Origin: Actinomadura formosensis NBRC 14204
GTDB lineage: Bacteria; Actinomycetota; Actinomycetes; Streptosporangiales; Streptosporangiaceae
Reading direction: 5' to 3'
Assembly (NCBI RefSeq): GCF_001552155.1
Contig: NZ_BCQQ01000037.1
Span: 1 to 53,429 of the forward strand
DNA length: 53,429 nt
Below, piece by piece: positions 8,020 to 17,298 of the stretch (positions within the stretch are counted from its first letter, which is position 1; each line of letters begins with the position of its first letter). A program made the translations under genes and the position numbers. The notes below the pieces were generated by a model that saw nothing but the letters and a program-made list of their open reading frames with translations, had not been told where the DNA came from and did not search any database.

Positions 8020-9129
8020 GTGGTGATGTCGCTTCCGGTACGGTTCCGCAGCGATGGCGTGCGGGTGGCGGTGGAGACCGACCCCCTGCACGCTCCGTTG
8101 CGCGACTTCCTCATCAACGACCTGGGTGAGGACGTGTCCGCGATCGCGCGCGCCCAGGGATGGCTGGACGGCGTCCCGTCCGGGCCCTGGCAGGAGAACT
8201 ACCGCTACCACCGCCTCGACTTCGACGGGACGATCGTCCACGTCCGGGACGTGGACGGCTGGGCGTCCTGCGATCTCGACCCGGCCGTCCTGCGGCAGTG
8301 CCTGGAGGAGTACCTCCAGCAGGTCGGGGCCCTGCGGGACCGCCGCGACCGCGTCTTCGGCGAGGCGCGCGAAGGCGAACCGGTGGCGACCTCCCTTGCC
8401 CTTGGCTCCGTCTCTCACCGGACGCAGGGCTGGAGGCTGTTCCAGACCCCGCGCGCCGTCCTGGAAGACATGGCCGGGCTCATCCCGCACCCTGACGGCT
8501 GCCTCCCGCATGGCGTCCTGGGGACGGGCTCAGGCGCCTGCTGGGCCGACCTCGCCGTCCTGGACGAGGCAGGAACGCGCCTACGCGGCGGCACGAAAAC
8601 GTTCATGCCACGTGGCATCGACCCAGAGCGCCTGATGGCGGAACTGGGCAACACCCTGACACATGCTCGTTTCATCAACACCATCCCAGGGGCGTGGGCG
8701 GGTTTCGTCGCCGGTGTCCCAGTGCACGGCTACGTCGACCCTGCCGCCGTCTTACGGCTGCCCTGCGATCCGATCGAGATCGGCGGTGTCGTCCGGCACG
8801 TTCGGGTGTTCTTCCCTGAACTGGCCGATTCCGGTGTTGATCTGGTCGCCGCCGCGTCCACCGCGAGCGACTTCCCCCGGGCCGTGGACGGGCCGCGCCA
8901 CGTCCTGACGGCGTTCCTGCTGCACGACGTGCAGAGCCATCGTCACCATCTGGAGGTCGTCCGGGCGGCGCGTCCCGGCTGGGAGCACACGGGGAACGCG
9001 TGTCACCTGAGACTCGACGTCCGGACCGTCCGCCTGGAGCACATGTGGCTGCCCGGCCACGCCTGCGAGATGCCGACGGGCGAGTTCGCCAGCGTCCTCT
9101 ATGAATACGAACGCCTTCTGACTCCGTGA
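8020..9129 (+). CDS. Conserved-looking hypothetical protein, 369 residues
   Basis: A soluble protein I cannot assign to a family. No signal peptide, membrane segment or familiar catalytic motif is visible. The N-terminal half has Asp/Trp-rich stretches (about residues 50-90), and the C-terminal half contains a His-rich patch (HDVQSHRHH, near residue 305) that could bind metal, though this is speculative. GTG 8020 is chosen because a -10-like CATAAT sits seven bases upstream; TTG 7996, GTG 8023 and ATG 8026 are alternatives. It stands alone, converging with the deformylase gene four bases away. Confidence 0.7.
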   Translation: MVMSLPVRFRSDGVRVAVETDPLHAPLRDFLINDLGEDVSAIARAQGWLDGVPSGPWQENYRYHRLDFDGTIVHVRDVDGWASCDLDPAVLRQCLEEYLQQVGALRDRRDRVFGEAREGEPVATSLALGSVSHRTQGWRLFQTPRAVLEDMAGLIPHPDGCLPHGVLGTGSGACWADLAVLDEAGTRLRGGTKTFMPRGIDPERLMAELGNTLTHARFINTIPGAWAGFVAGVPVHGYVDPAAVLRLPCDPIEIGGVVRHVRVFFPELADSGVDLVAAASTASDFPRAVDGPRHVLTAFLLHDVQSHRHHLEVVRAARPGWEHTGNACHLRLDVRTVRLEHMWLPGHACEMPTGEFASVLYEYERLLTP

Positions 9130-9133
9130 ACGG

Positions 9134-9667
9134 TCAGCCCGCCGGGCTCTCCGCGCGCAGGGCCTCGTACTCCTTGAGCACCTTCTTGCGCGTCCTGGCG
9201 GAGAGCCTGTCGATGTAGACCTTGCCCTCAAGGTGGTCTGTCTCGTGCTGGAGGCAGCGGGCGAGCAACCCCGTGCCCTCTACCGTGACCGCGTTGCCGG
9301 TGACGTCGAAGCCGTGCACGGTCGCATGGTCAGGCCGCGCCAGACGAGCGTAAGGTCCCGGCAGAGAGAGGCATCCTTCGTCGCTGTCGTCCAGCCGCCG
9401 GTTCTCCAACGCCGGCAGTTCCAGGACGGGATTCACTAGGACACCCTTATGCCGCTCGCCGTCCGCGTCTGGGCAGTCGTAGACGAAGACGCACAGGTCC
9501 ACGCCGATCTGGTTCGCGGCCAGGCCGACACCGTCCGCCTCGTACATGCTGGCGAACATGTCGTCGGCCAGTTCCCGCAACGCGGCGTCGAAGTCCTCGA
9601 CCGGCCGGCACGGCTGATGCAGGACCGGCGTCCCCACCAGCGTGATCGGCCGCGCATGTCCCGCCAT
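9134..9667 (-). CDS. def: Peptide deformylase
   Basis: Removes the formyl group from the initiator methionine of nascent proteins in the cytosol. The 177-residue protein has all three family motifs: GVGLAANQ (46-53), EGCLS with metal ligand C99 (97-101), and QHETDH with metal ligands H141 and H145 and catalytic E142. ATG 9667 is preceded by GGGAGG nine bases upstream. It is not next to fmt or other translation genes, so it may be a secondary deformylase; actinomycetes often carry several. It converges with the gene on its left with a 4-bp gap. Confidence 0.95.
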   Translation of the reverse strand: MAGHARPITLVGTPVLHQPCRPVEDFDAALRELADDMFASMYEADGVGLAANQIGVDLCVFVYDCPDADGERHKGVLVNPVLELPALENRRLDDSDEGCLSLPGPYARLARPDHATVHGFDVTGNAVTVEGTGLLARCLQHETDHLEGKVYIDRLSARTRKKVLKEYEALRAESPAG

Positions 9668-9930
9668 GGTCCCGCGCCTCCCGTGTCCGTTCTCGCACGA
9701 CCGTGCAGAAAATACACGCTTTTCCGGACGGCGATGACGCGTCGGATGCACAGCGTGTTCCGTTCGTCGCACAGAGTCGCCCGTTCGTCGATGCGCAGGG
9801 TTGAATCCTCGATCCGGCCGGGGTGGTCTCGCTACGTTCGAGACATCCGCTGAACGGCCGGTGCGAGCCGCTTCGGGGGGAGCGGCCGGTCCTGTGAGCG
9901 CACCGGGGCCGGCACGGCGGAACGGGGGGA
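9668..9930. other. Intergenic region without a recognisable gene
   Basis: No frame in this stretch has a credible start, ribosome-binding site and coding bias. It contains a small hairpin (GCCGCT/AGCGGC, around 9870-9889) and should include the deformylase promoter at its left end. Confidence 0.5.
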
Positions 9931-9961
9931 GAGGGGTCACTTCGGGGGGAAGTGGCCCCTC
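9931..9961 (-). terminator. Hairpin downstream of the truncated PucR-type gene
   Basis: Arms 9931-9943 and 9949-9961 form 13 pairs including one G-T pair around a five-G loop. It sits 18 bases past the stop codon of the minus-strand PucR-type remnant. Confidence 0.65.
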
Positions 9962-9978
9962 CGTCTGTTTCCGGAGGG

Positions 9979-10510
9979 TCAGGGCACGCGGCCGCGCGAC
10001 GGGTTCGCGGGCGAGAGGCGCCGGTCGCCCGGATCCAGCCGGACGAGATGGTGCAGGAGCAGCAGCGGTTCGATGCGCCGGTCCGGGTCCCTCAGCGCGC
10101 CGCCGAGGGCCGCGTCCAGCCGGCGGATGCGATACCGGACGGTCTGCTCGTGCACCAGCAGCCGCTCCGCCGCCGCCACCGCGTTGTCGCGGCACTCCAG
10201 GTACGTCAGCAGCGTCCGCGACAGCGCGTCCCGCCGGTGCGGCGGCAGTTTCAGCAGCGGCGCGAGCCGGCTGCCGAGCGCCACGTCCAGCAGTTCCTCG
10301 CTCTGCGCCGCCACCAGGGCCGGCAGATGGTCGAGGCAGCGCAGCGGCTCCTTGTCCGGCAGCACGCCGCGCTCGACCAGCGCGAGGCCCCGCCGCGCCC
10401 AGCGCAGCGACAGCGCGGCCCGCGCCGGCGGGACGGCCGGGCCGATCGCCGCCCGCGTCCCCTTGAGCGCGGTGAGCATCCGCTCGCGGCCGGGGCCGCC
10501 GGGACCCCGG
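9979..10510 (-). pseudogene. 5'-truncated PucR/CdaR-type transcriptional regulator
   Basis: The translation from about 10510 down to the stop at 9979 matches the C-terminal part of PucR/CdaR regulators: [27 protein letters not shown], then the helix-turn-helix [21 protein letters not shown]. Full-length family members have roughly 380-550 residues, whereas only about 170 remain here and the upstream frame does not continue as a recognisable protein. An ATG at 10479 exists but lacks a ribosome-binding site. A remnant is the likeliest reading; a free-standing DNA-binding domain is the alternative. Confidence 0.6.
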
Positions 10511-10589
10511 ACAGCGGGAGGTCCGGGCGGCGGACGACCTGTTGCGGCTCGTGGCCACCGGACTCGGTCGCGGCGCGGCCCGGCGCTAG
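10503..10589 (+). pseudogene. Possible C-terminal scrap of another truncated gene
   Basis: A plus-strand frame ending in TAG at 10587-10589 reads [17 protein letters not shown] near its end, with coding-like composition resembling the last helix of a TetR-type or similar regulator. It lies directly against the broken end of the PucR-type remnant. The assignment is weak. Confidence 0.2.
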
Positions 10590-10983
10590 GCGGGCGCGGA
10601 AGGTTTCGACGGCCCGCGCTTGTCACCCCGCTGACAGTCGCCGCTCGCCTGCCCGGCGTGTCGCGGGTCCCCGGACGCGGCCCGGACGCGCCGCGCCGGA
10701 CGCGCCGCCGGACGTCCCCCCGCCGGCGAAGAGATCTTCCCGCACCAGACGTTCCACGGCCGAACAGAAAGTCTTCGCAAAGGAAGCCTTCGGCTCGTCC
10801 AAACGGCACAGTAATGCCTCCCAAAGGAGCGGAGATCGCGAAGCGGATAAGACGTTTCCGGCGAAACGGAAATGGCTGCTCCACGTCTACCTCCTGGCAA
10901 AATTTGACCCGGAGGAAGTCGACTTTCGGTTCCGCCTGCGAAAAGGTCGCCCCGATGCATTCACGAACGCGTAGGGGAAGGTC
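10590..10983. other. Intergenic region without a recognisable gene
   Basis: About 390 bases, with lower GC toward the right. Open frames on the minus strand lack ribosome-binding sites and coding bias. A TTGACC (10904-10909) could be part of the promoter for the next gene, but no matching -10 is obvious. Confidence 0.4.
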
Positions 10984-11331
10984 ATGACCATCGAGACGCT
11001 CCGCGCCGCCCTGATCGGCGGTCTGCGCCGCCGCGGCCGCGTCGCCCACCCGCCGGCTCCGCCCATGCGCGCCGAACCCCTGTTCGAACCGGTGAACGCG
11101 GTACCCGCCGCCGTGCCCGCGGACCGGTGGCTCCCGCACTGGGCCGGGAAACCGGTGCGGTGGCTGACCGCGGGGGAACTCGCCGAGGCGCTCGAATACC
11201 TGGAGCGGCACCGCCCCGACGACGACGTCCTCGGCCACGCCCTCGCCGCCGAGTTCGCCCGCCGCACCGCCGAGGACCTCCGCGTCACCGGACGCTGGCA
11301 GCTCCCGTCCTCCGGCCACCCCGCGGAGTGA
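10984..11331 (+). CDS. Hypothetical protein, 115 residues
   Basis: A small soluble protein with no family I recognise. The N-terminal 45 residues are Pro/Arg/Ala-rich; the rest contains Trp-rich segments (RWLPHWAGKPVRW, about 48-60) and a predicted helical region (TAGELAEALEYLERH). GGGGAAGG lies just before ATG 10984, and third-position GC is high, so it is probably a real gene. It is monocistronic or loosely linked to the DUF488 gene 96 bp downstream. Confidence 0.6.
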   Translation: MTIETLRAALIGGLRRRGRVAHPPAPPMRAEPLFEPVNAVPAAVPADRWLPHWAGKPVRWLTAGELAEALEYLERHRPDDDVLGHALAAEFARRTAEDLRVTGRWQLPSSGHPAE

Positions 11332-11427
11332 CGTAGCGGTCCGGACCGGCCCGGGCGCACGGCCCGGTACCGGCGAAATCCGGGCATCGGGTCGGCAGGC
11401 GGGGTATAGGTCGTGCTGGGAGGAAGC

Positions 11428-11784
11428 ATGGAGGTAAGGCTGCGCAGGGTGTACGAGCCCGCCTCGTCCGAGGACGGCAAGCGGGTGCTGGTCGACCGGG
11501 TGTGGCCGCGCGGGCTGTCCAAGGACGAGGCGCGCCTGGACGAGTGGGAGAAGGACGTCGCCCCCTCGACCGAGCTGCGCAAGTGGTACGGCCACGACGT
11601 GGCCAAGTTCGAGGAGTTCACCGACCGCTACGACGCCGAGCTGCGGGAGCCCGGCCGCGCGGCGGCCCTCGACCGGCTGCGGGAACTCGCCGGCGACGGC
11701 ACCATCACCCTCCTCACCGCGACCAGGGACATCGACCACAGCCAGGCCGCCGTCCTCGCCGCCCGGCTCCGCGGCACCGGCTGA
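11428..11784 (+). CDS. DUF488 family protein (YeaO-like)
   Basis: A 118-residue DUF488 protein of the short YeaO type; biochemical function is unknown. Recognisable family features are the N-terminal RRVYEP, the LVDRVWPRGLSK motif (about 25-36), the WEKDVAPSTELRKWYGHD block (about 42-59) and the C-terminal LLTATRDIDHSQA. ATG 11428 is selected because GGGAGG sits four bases upstream; an in-frame start at 11413 would place that sequence inside the gene. A GC-rich palindrome follows the stop and may terminate transcription. Confidence 0.88.
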   Translation: MEVRLRRVYEPASSEDGKRVLVDRVWPRGLSKDEARLDEWEKDVAPSTELRKWYGHDVAKFEEFTDRYDAELREPGRAAALDRLRELAGDGTITLLTATRDIDHSQAAVLAARLRGTG

Positions 11785-11966
11785 CCGCCCGGACGTCCCC
11801 GGCCCGCGCCCCGACCGGCCCGGGCCGGTTTCCATGTGTTCTGTACGCGGGCATTTAAATTCGTTCATGACTTTATGGAACGCTCCCTTTCAACGGAAAG
11901 TTTCATGGACGTTCCAAGGCGGCTGTTCCGGGTCGTCGTGGGGGTGGAAACGCTGTTTATTTGATG

Positions 11967-11996
11967 TTGAAAAGTGCCGATTGACGTCTCTGATAT
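11967..11996 (+). promoter_or_regulatory. Candidate promoter of the DUF4360 gene pair
   Basis: TTGAAA (11967-11972), an 18-base spacer and TGATAT (11991-11996) lie in an unusually AT-rich stretch. This would give a ~40-base leader carrying AGGAGG at about 12031-12036. Small inverted repeats (CTTTC/GAAAG near 11889-11902 and TGGAACG/CGTTCCA flanking them) lie upstream and may bind a regulator. Confidence 0.5.
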
Positions 11997-12042
11997 GGGA
12001 AGTTTACGCTCCCTTTACGCAACCCCAGCAAGGAGGAATTGC

Positions 12043-12687
12043 ATGCGTAAAGGGATCGTAGTTTCCGCTGCCGCGGCAATTGCCGTGAGCGCCATGACCG
12101 CCGCGCCGGCATCCGCCGACACCTTCCAGGTGCCCGGCCCGAACGGGGTGACGATCGAGGTCGCCACCGTCAACGGGTCCGGGTGCCCGGCCGGGACGGC
12201 CGCCGTCGCGGTGTCCCCCGACAAGGAGGCGTTCACCGTCACCTACAGCGACTACATGGCGCAGGCGGGCGGTGCCTCGACGGCGACCGATTTCCGCAAG
12301 AACTGCCAGCTCGACCTCAAGGTGCACGTCCCCCAGGGGTTCACCTACGCGATCGCCGCCGCCGACTACCGCGGGTTCGCGTCGCTGGAGCAGGGCGCGA
12401 GCGCCGTGGAGAAGGCGAGCTACTACTTCCAGGGCATGCCGCAGACCTCCGCCATCTCGCACACCCTGAGCGGCCCCTACGCCGACAACTGGCAGTTCAC
12501 CGACACCAACGACGTGGCGCAGCTCGTCTACAAGCCGTGCGGTGAGGAGCGCAACTTCAACATCAACACCGAGTTGCGGGCGCTCAAGGGCACCTCGGAC
12601 CCGGCGAAGACGAGCTTCATCGCCATGGACTCCACCGACGGCAGCATCAAGACCGTCTACCACTTCGCCTGGAAGGCATGTCCCTGA
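12043..12687 (+). CDS. Secreted DUF4360 protein, copy 1
   Basis: A 214-residue exported protein of the DUF4360 family; function unknown. A Sec signal peptide (MRKG then Ala-rich core, cleavage near ASA/D at about residue 25) precedes a compact domain with the family features TVNGSGCPAGTA, FTVTYSDYMAQAG, RKNCQL and NFNINTELRALKG. Four Cys (in GSGC, KNCQ, KPCG and KACP) are conserved in the tandem copy and probably form two disulfides outside the cell. AGGAGG precedes ATG 12043. It is followed 37 bases later by its paralogue and likely co-transcribed. Confidence 0.9.
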   Translation: MRKGIVVSAAAAIAVSAMTAAPASADTFQVPGPNGVTIEVATVNGSGCPAGTAAVAVSPDKEAFTVTYSDYMAQAGGASTATDFRKNCQLDLKVHVPQGFTYAIAAADYRGFASLEQGASAVEKASYYFQGMPQTSAISHTLSGPYADNWQFTDTNDVAQLVYKPCGEERNFNINTELRALKGTSDPAKTSFIAMDSTDGSIKTVYHFAWKACP

Positions 12688-12724
12688 TCCGTGGAAGGAC
12701 GCCTCGAGTAAAGGAGAATCACCG

Positions 12725-13378
12725 ATGCGCAGAGCACTGACCGTATCGGCGGCCGTGGCCGCACTGGCGCTGCCGCTGTCAGCGGCCCCCGCCGCGTCCG
12801 CCGCCCCCGCCGACCCCCCGCCGGCCGACCGGATCACCATCGACGTCCTCACCGTGAACGGGTCGGGCTGCCGGGCCGGGACGGCGGCGGTGGCGACGGC
12901 GAGCGACAACACCGCGTTCACCGTCACCTACAGCGACTACCTGGCCCAGGCCGGCGGGGCCTCCGGCCCGACCGAGTTCCGGAAGAACTGCCAGATCAGC
13001 ATGCAGGTCCATGTCCCGCAGGGGTTCACCTACGCGATCGCGGGCGCCGACTACCGGGGCTTCGCGCACCTGGCGGACGGCGCGTCCGGCATGGAGAGGG
13101 CGAGCTACTACCACCAGGGCATGGCGCAGACGACGCCGGTCAGTCACACGGTCCAGGGCGTGTACTCGGACAACTGGCAGTTCTCCGACCGGACGCCCGT
13201 TTCCGAACTCGTCTTCAAGCCGTGCGGCGTCGACCGCAACTTCAATATCAACACCGAGCTGCGGGTGCTCAAGGGCACCTCCGACCCGGCGGAGACCAGC
13301 TTCATGGCCTTCGACTCCACCGACGGCAGCGTCAAGACCACCTACCACTTCGAGTGGAAGCGCTGCCCGGGCGTCTGA
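12725..13378 (+). CDS. Secreted DUF4360 protein, copy 2
   Basis: A 217-residue tandem paralogue of the preceding gene. The signal peptide (about residues 1-28) and the short proline-rich linker after it differ, while the mature domain is highly similar and keeps the same four Cys and the NFNINTELR motif. AGGAG lies seven bases before ATG 12725. The close similarity points to a fairly recent duplication. A hairpin downstream ends the two-gene unit. The role is unknown; a spore-coat, surface or cell-wall-associated protein is possible but not shown. Confidence 0.9.
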   Translation: MRRALTVSAAVAALALPLSAAPAASAAPADPPPADRITIDVLTVNGSGCRAGTAAVATASDNTAFTVTYSDYLAQAGGASGPTEFRKNCQISMQVHVPQGFTYAIAGADYRGFAHLADGASGMERASYYHQGMAQTTPVSHTVQGVYSDNWQFSDRTPVSELVFKPCGVDRNFNINTELRVLKGTSDPAETSFMAFDSTDGSVKTTYHFEWKRCPGV

Positions 13379-13390
13379 GCCCGCTCATCC

Positions 13391-13431
13391 AGCCGGGTCG
13401 CGTCCCCACCGGGGGAGGGCGCGGCCCGGCT
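13391..13431 (+). terminator. Terminator after the DUF4360 pair
   Basis: Imperfect GC-rich hairpin (AGCCGGG…CGCG…CCCC pairing with GGGG…GCGCG…CCCGGCT) starting 13 bases after the stop codon and followed by a short pyrimidine run. Confidence 0.65.
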
Positions 13432-13491
13432 CTCCGCTTTGGGAGTTGCAGGGGTTGTTATTGGCAACGCATGTGCTCCGACCTGCGGTGA

Positions 13492-14931
<1,440 letters not shown>

Positions 14932-15562
14932 CCCTGAACGAGCCCCGGCTCCGGCCGGACACCCCCTCTCTGGGACGGACGCCTTCAACGGCGAGGGCCT
15001 CCGCCCCTCGGCTCCCCCACCAGGCCACCGGCCCGCACCTCCTCTCCCACACCCCTCGCACTTCCCGCGTCCTTCCGCGTTCCGCGTCCTTCCGCGTTCC
15101 CGCGCTTCCCGCGTCCTCCCGGGTTTCCGCGCTTTCCTGCGTTCCCCGCGTCCTCCCGGGTTCCCACGCTTCCCGCGTCCTCCCGAGTTCCCGCGTCCTC
15201 TCGCGTCTCCCGCGTTCTCTCGCGTTTCTGCGCCATCTCGCATCTTTGTGTGTCCGTGTCGCTCCCGGCTTCCCGTGTCTTCGCGTCCTCTCGCGCCTCT
15301 CGTGCTCCTGCTTCTCCCGGTCTTCCGCGTTCCTGCGGCTCTGAGTTGCGCCCGTCCGTACCGGCCTCGGCATCCGCTCGCCGATGGAACGCGCCCTCGC
15401 CGTGACCGGTGACCTTGTGCGGCTCCGTCCGTGACGGCCGGGCCGTTCGCGTGTCGGCGGCCGTTCTGTCCCGGGCGCCCGCGGCGCACTTCGGGCCGGG
15501 TGCGGCATCGCCTTCGGCGGTCGTCCCGGGCCGGTCCTGCGGTGATGCGTGAGAGCAACCCC
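14932..15562. other. Long gene-free region containing a repeat tract
   Basis: About 630 bases without a convincing gene. Open frames on the minus strand across 14985-15508 exist only because the purine-rich strand avoids stop codons; they encode low-complexity Thr-Arg-Glu-Asp-Ala-Gly repeats and have no ribosome-binding site. Confidence 0.6.
15050..15330. repeat. Degenerate ~9-bp pyrimidine-rich tandem repeat tract
   Basis: The plus strand is a run of variants of TTCCCGCGT / CCTCCCGGG with marked C+T excess for ~280 bases. The period is near 9 bp with frequent slips. The minus strand correspondingly reads as alternating TRE and DAG tripeptides. It looks like an old slippage-expanded simple repeat. 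Confidence 0.7.
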
Positions 15563-15589
15563 TTGACTGGTGGCTTTCTTTTATAAGAT
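15563..15589 (+). promoter_or_regulatory. Candidate promoter of the catabolic operon, with shared spacer motif
   Basis: TTGACT (15563-15568) and TAAGAT (15584-15589) with a 15-base spacer that contains GCTTTCTTTTA. The same 11-mer lies between -35 and -10 boxes at 30221-30249. The spacer is shorter than ideal, which would suit an activator-dependent promoter. Confidence 0.5.
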
Positions 15590-15599
15590 AGTCCCTATC
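15587..15599. promoter_or_regulatory. Operator-like dyad GATAG-TCC-CTATC
   Basis: Perfect 5-bp inverted repeat with a 3-base centre overlapping the -10 box and expected transcription start of the operon. It is a candidate site for one of the cluster's two GntR/FCD regulators. Confidence 0.4.
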
Positions 15600-15625
15600 A
15601 GTGCCGGATGAGCTGGGAGGCGCGG

Positions 15626-17290
15626 ATGCGGGTCGCCGAGGCGGTGGCGGGAGCGCTCGCCGAGCATGGGGTGTCGTGCCTGTTCGGGGTGCTCGGGGAC
15701 GGGAACCTGCCGATCCTGGACGTGCTGGTCCGCGAGCACGGCGCGGACTATGTGGCGGCGGCCCGGGAGGACGGCGCCGTGCTCATGGCGGACGGGTACG
15801 CGCGGGCCGGAGGGCGGCTCGGGGTCGCGACCGTCACGCACGGGCCGGCCCTGACCAACGCGGTGACCGCGCTGACCGAGGCGGCGCGGGCCGGGACGCC
15901 GATGCTGCTCGTCGCCGCCGACACGCCGCCGGGCGACCGGCGCAATCCGCAGGCCATCGACCAGGGGGACGTCGTCCGGCCGACCGGCGCGGGCGTCCAG
16001 TGGGTGCACTCGGCGGAGTCGGCCGTGGCGGACGTGGTGCTCGCGATCCGGCGGGCGTTCACCGAGCGGCGGCCGATCGTGCTGAACGTCCCGACACCGC
16101 TGCTGGCGCTGGCGGCCGGCGCCGGGCCTGGAACGTTCCGCGAGGATCGGACGCCCGTGCCGGTGCCGCGGGCCGAGGAGGTCGCGCGGGTCGCGGAGGC
16201 GCTCGGGCGGGCGGAGCGGCCCGTGATCGTCGCGGGGCGCGGTGCCGCCCACGCGCGGGACGAACTGGTCGCGCTCGCCGAGCGGACGGGCGCGCTGCTG
16301 GCCACGACGCTGAAGGCCAAGGGCCTCTTCACCGGTGAGCCGTTCGACGTCGGCGTGTGCGGGGGCTTCGCCACCGCGATCGGGCGGGAGCTGATCAGGG
16401 AGTCCGACCTGCTGCTGGCGATGGGCGCCGGGCTCAACTCCTTCACCGTGGACGGCGGCCGGATGCTCGCCGGGAACCCGGTGATCGTGCACAACGATGT
16501 CCGGCCCGCGGCGTTCGACGCGTGGACACCCGCCGACCTGCGCGTTCTCGGCGACGCGGGGGCGCTCGCCGCGATGCTCACCGAGGTGGCCGAGCCGAAG
16601 ACCGGCCGGCGGACCGCCGAGACCGCGCGGCGCCTGACCGAGAACGGCTACGACACCGAGCACCCGGACGGCAGCGACGAGACCGGCCTCGACCCGCACA
16701 CGGTGGTGGCGGCGCTGGAGCGGATCGTCCCGCGGGAGCGGACACTGGTGGTCGAGGGCGGGCACGCCGCGCTGTCCGAGCCGTGCCGGGGCCTGTCGGT
16801 GCCCGATCCGTCCGGGCTGGTGTTCCCCGTCAACTTCGGGTCGATCGGGCTGGGGCTCGCGTCGGCGATCGGCGCGGCGACCGCCCGGCCCGAGCGGGTG
16901 ACCCTGGCCGTCACCGGGGACGGCGCGCTGATGATGAACCTCGCCGAACTGGACACGGCGGTGCGGCGGGGCCTGCGCCTCGTGGTCGTCGTCATGAACG
17001 ACGGGGCGTTCGGCTACGAGTACCACAACATGCTGCACCGGGGCATGGACGTCGGCCTGTCGGTCATCCCGCGTCCCGACTTCGCGGCGGTGGCCCGCGC
17101 GTTCGGCGCGACGGCCGTGACCGTCCGGACGCCCGGTGAGCTGGACGACCTCAAGGGACTGATCGCCGACCCGTCCGGCCCGGTGCTCGTGGACGCCCGG
17201 CTGACCCGGGCGGTGCGGACGCGCTGGTTCGCCGAGCACGAGAACGGGCTCGACCCCGCGGATCCGGACTTCCGGCCGCGCTACCGGTAA
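15626..17290 (+). CDS. Thiamine diphosphate-dependent enzyme (acetolactate synthase / benzoylformate decarboxylase superfamily)
   Basis: A 554-residue ThDP enzyme with the three-domain fold of 2-oxoacid decarboxylases and carboligases. E48 in the AREDGAVLMADGYAR segment is the expected cofactor-activating glutamate; the ThDP/Mg2+ motif begins at GDG (about residue 431) and ends near MNDGAFGY. The reaction cannot be predicted from sequence. ATG 15626 is chosen over ATG 15608 because GGGAGG at 15614-15619 is correctly spaced for it. It is the first gene of an operon with an HD oxygenase and an alcohol dehydrogenase, which argues for a catabolic 2-oxoacid decarboxylase or C-C lyase rather than acetolactate synthesis; no small regulatory subunit gene follows. 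Confidence 0.88.
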   Translation: MRVAEAVAGALAEHGVSCLFGVLGDGNLPILDVLVREHGADYVAAAREDGAVLMADGYARAGGRLGVATVTHGPALTNAVTALTEAARAGTPMLLVAADTPPGDRRNPQAIDQGDVVRPTGAGVQWVHSAESAVADVVLAIRRAFTERRPIVLNVPTPLLALAAGAGPGTFREDRTPVPVPRAEEVARVAEALGRAERPVIVAGRGAAHARDELVALAERTGALLATTLKAKGLFTGEPFDVGVCGGFATAIGRELIRESDLLLAMGAGLNSFTVDGGRMLAGNPVIVHNDVRPAAFDAWTPADLRVLGDAGALAAMLTEVAEPKTGRRTAETARRLTENGYDTEHPDGSDETGLDPHTVVAALERIVPRERTLVVEGGHAALSEPCRGLSVPDPSGLVFPVNFGSIGLGLASAIGAATARPERVTLAVTGDGALMMNLAELDTAVRRGLRLVVVVMNDGAFGYEYHNMLHRGMDVGLSVIPRPDFAAVARAFGATAVTVRTPGELDDLKGLIADPSGPVLVDARLTRAVRTRWFAEHENGLDPADPDFRPRYR

Positions 17291-17298
17291 GGAGGCAC

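Noticed and set aside
15050..15330. CRISPR array
   Set aside because: There are no constant repeats with unique spacers of even length, only a degenerate ~9-bp simple repeat, and no cas genes.
14985..15508. Minus-strand repeat proteins rich in TREDAG
   Set aside because: They lack a ribosome-binding site, exist in more than one frame and are explained by a purine-rich simple repeat.
15626..17290. Calling the ThDP enzyme acetolactate synthase (ilvB)
   Set aside because: There is no ilvN-type regulatory subunit or ilvC nearby, and the neighbours are catabolic; only superfamily membership is supported.
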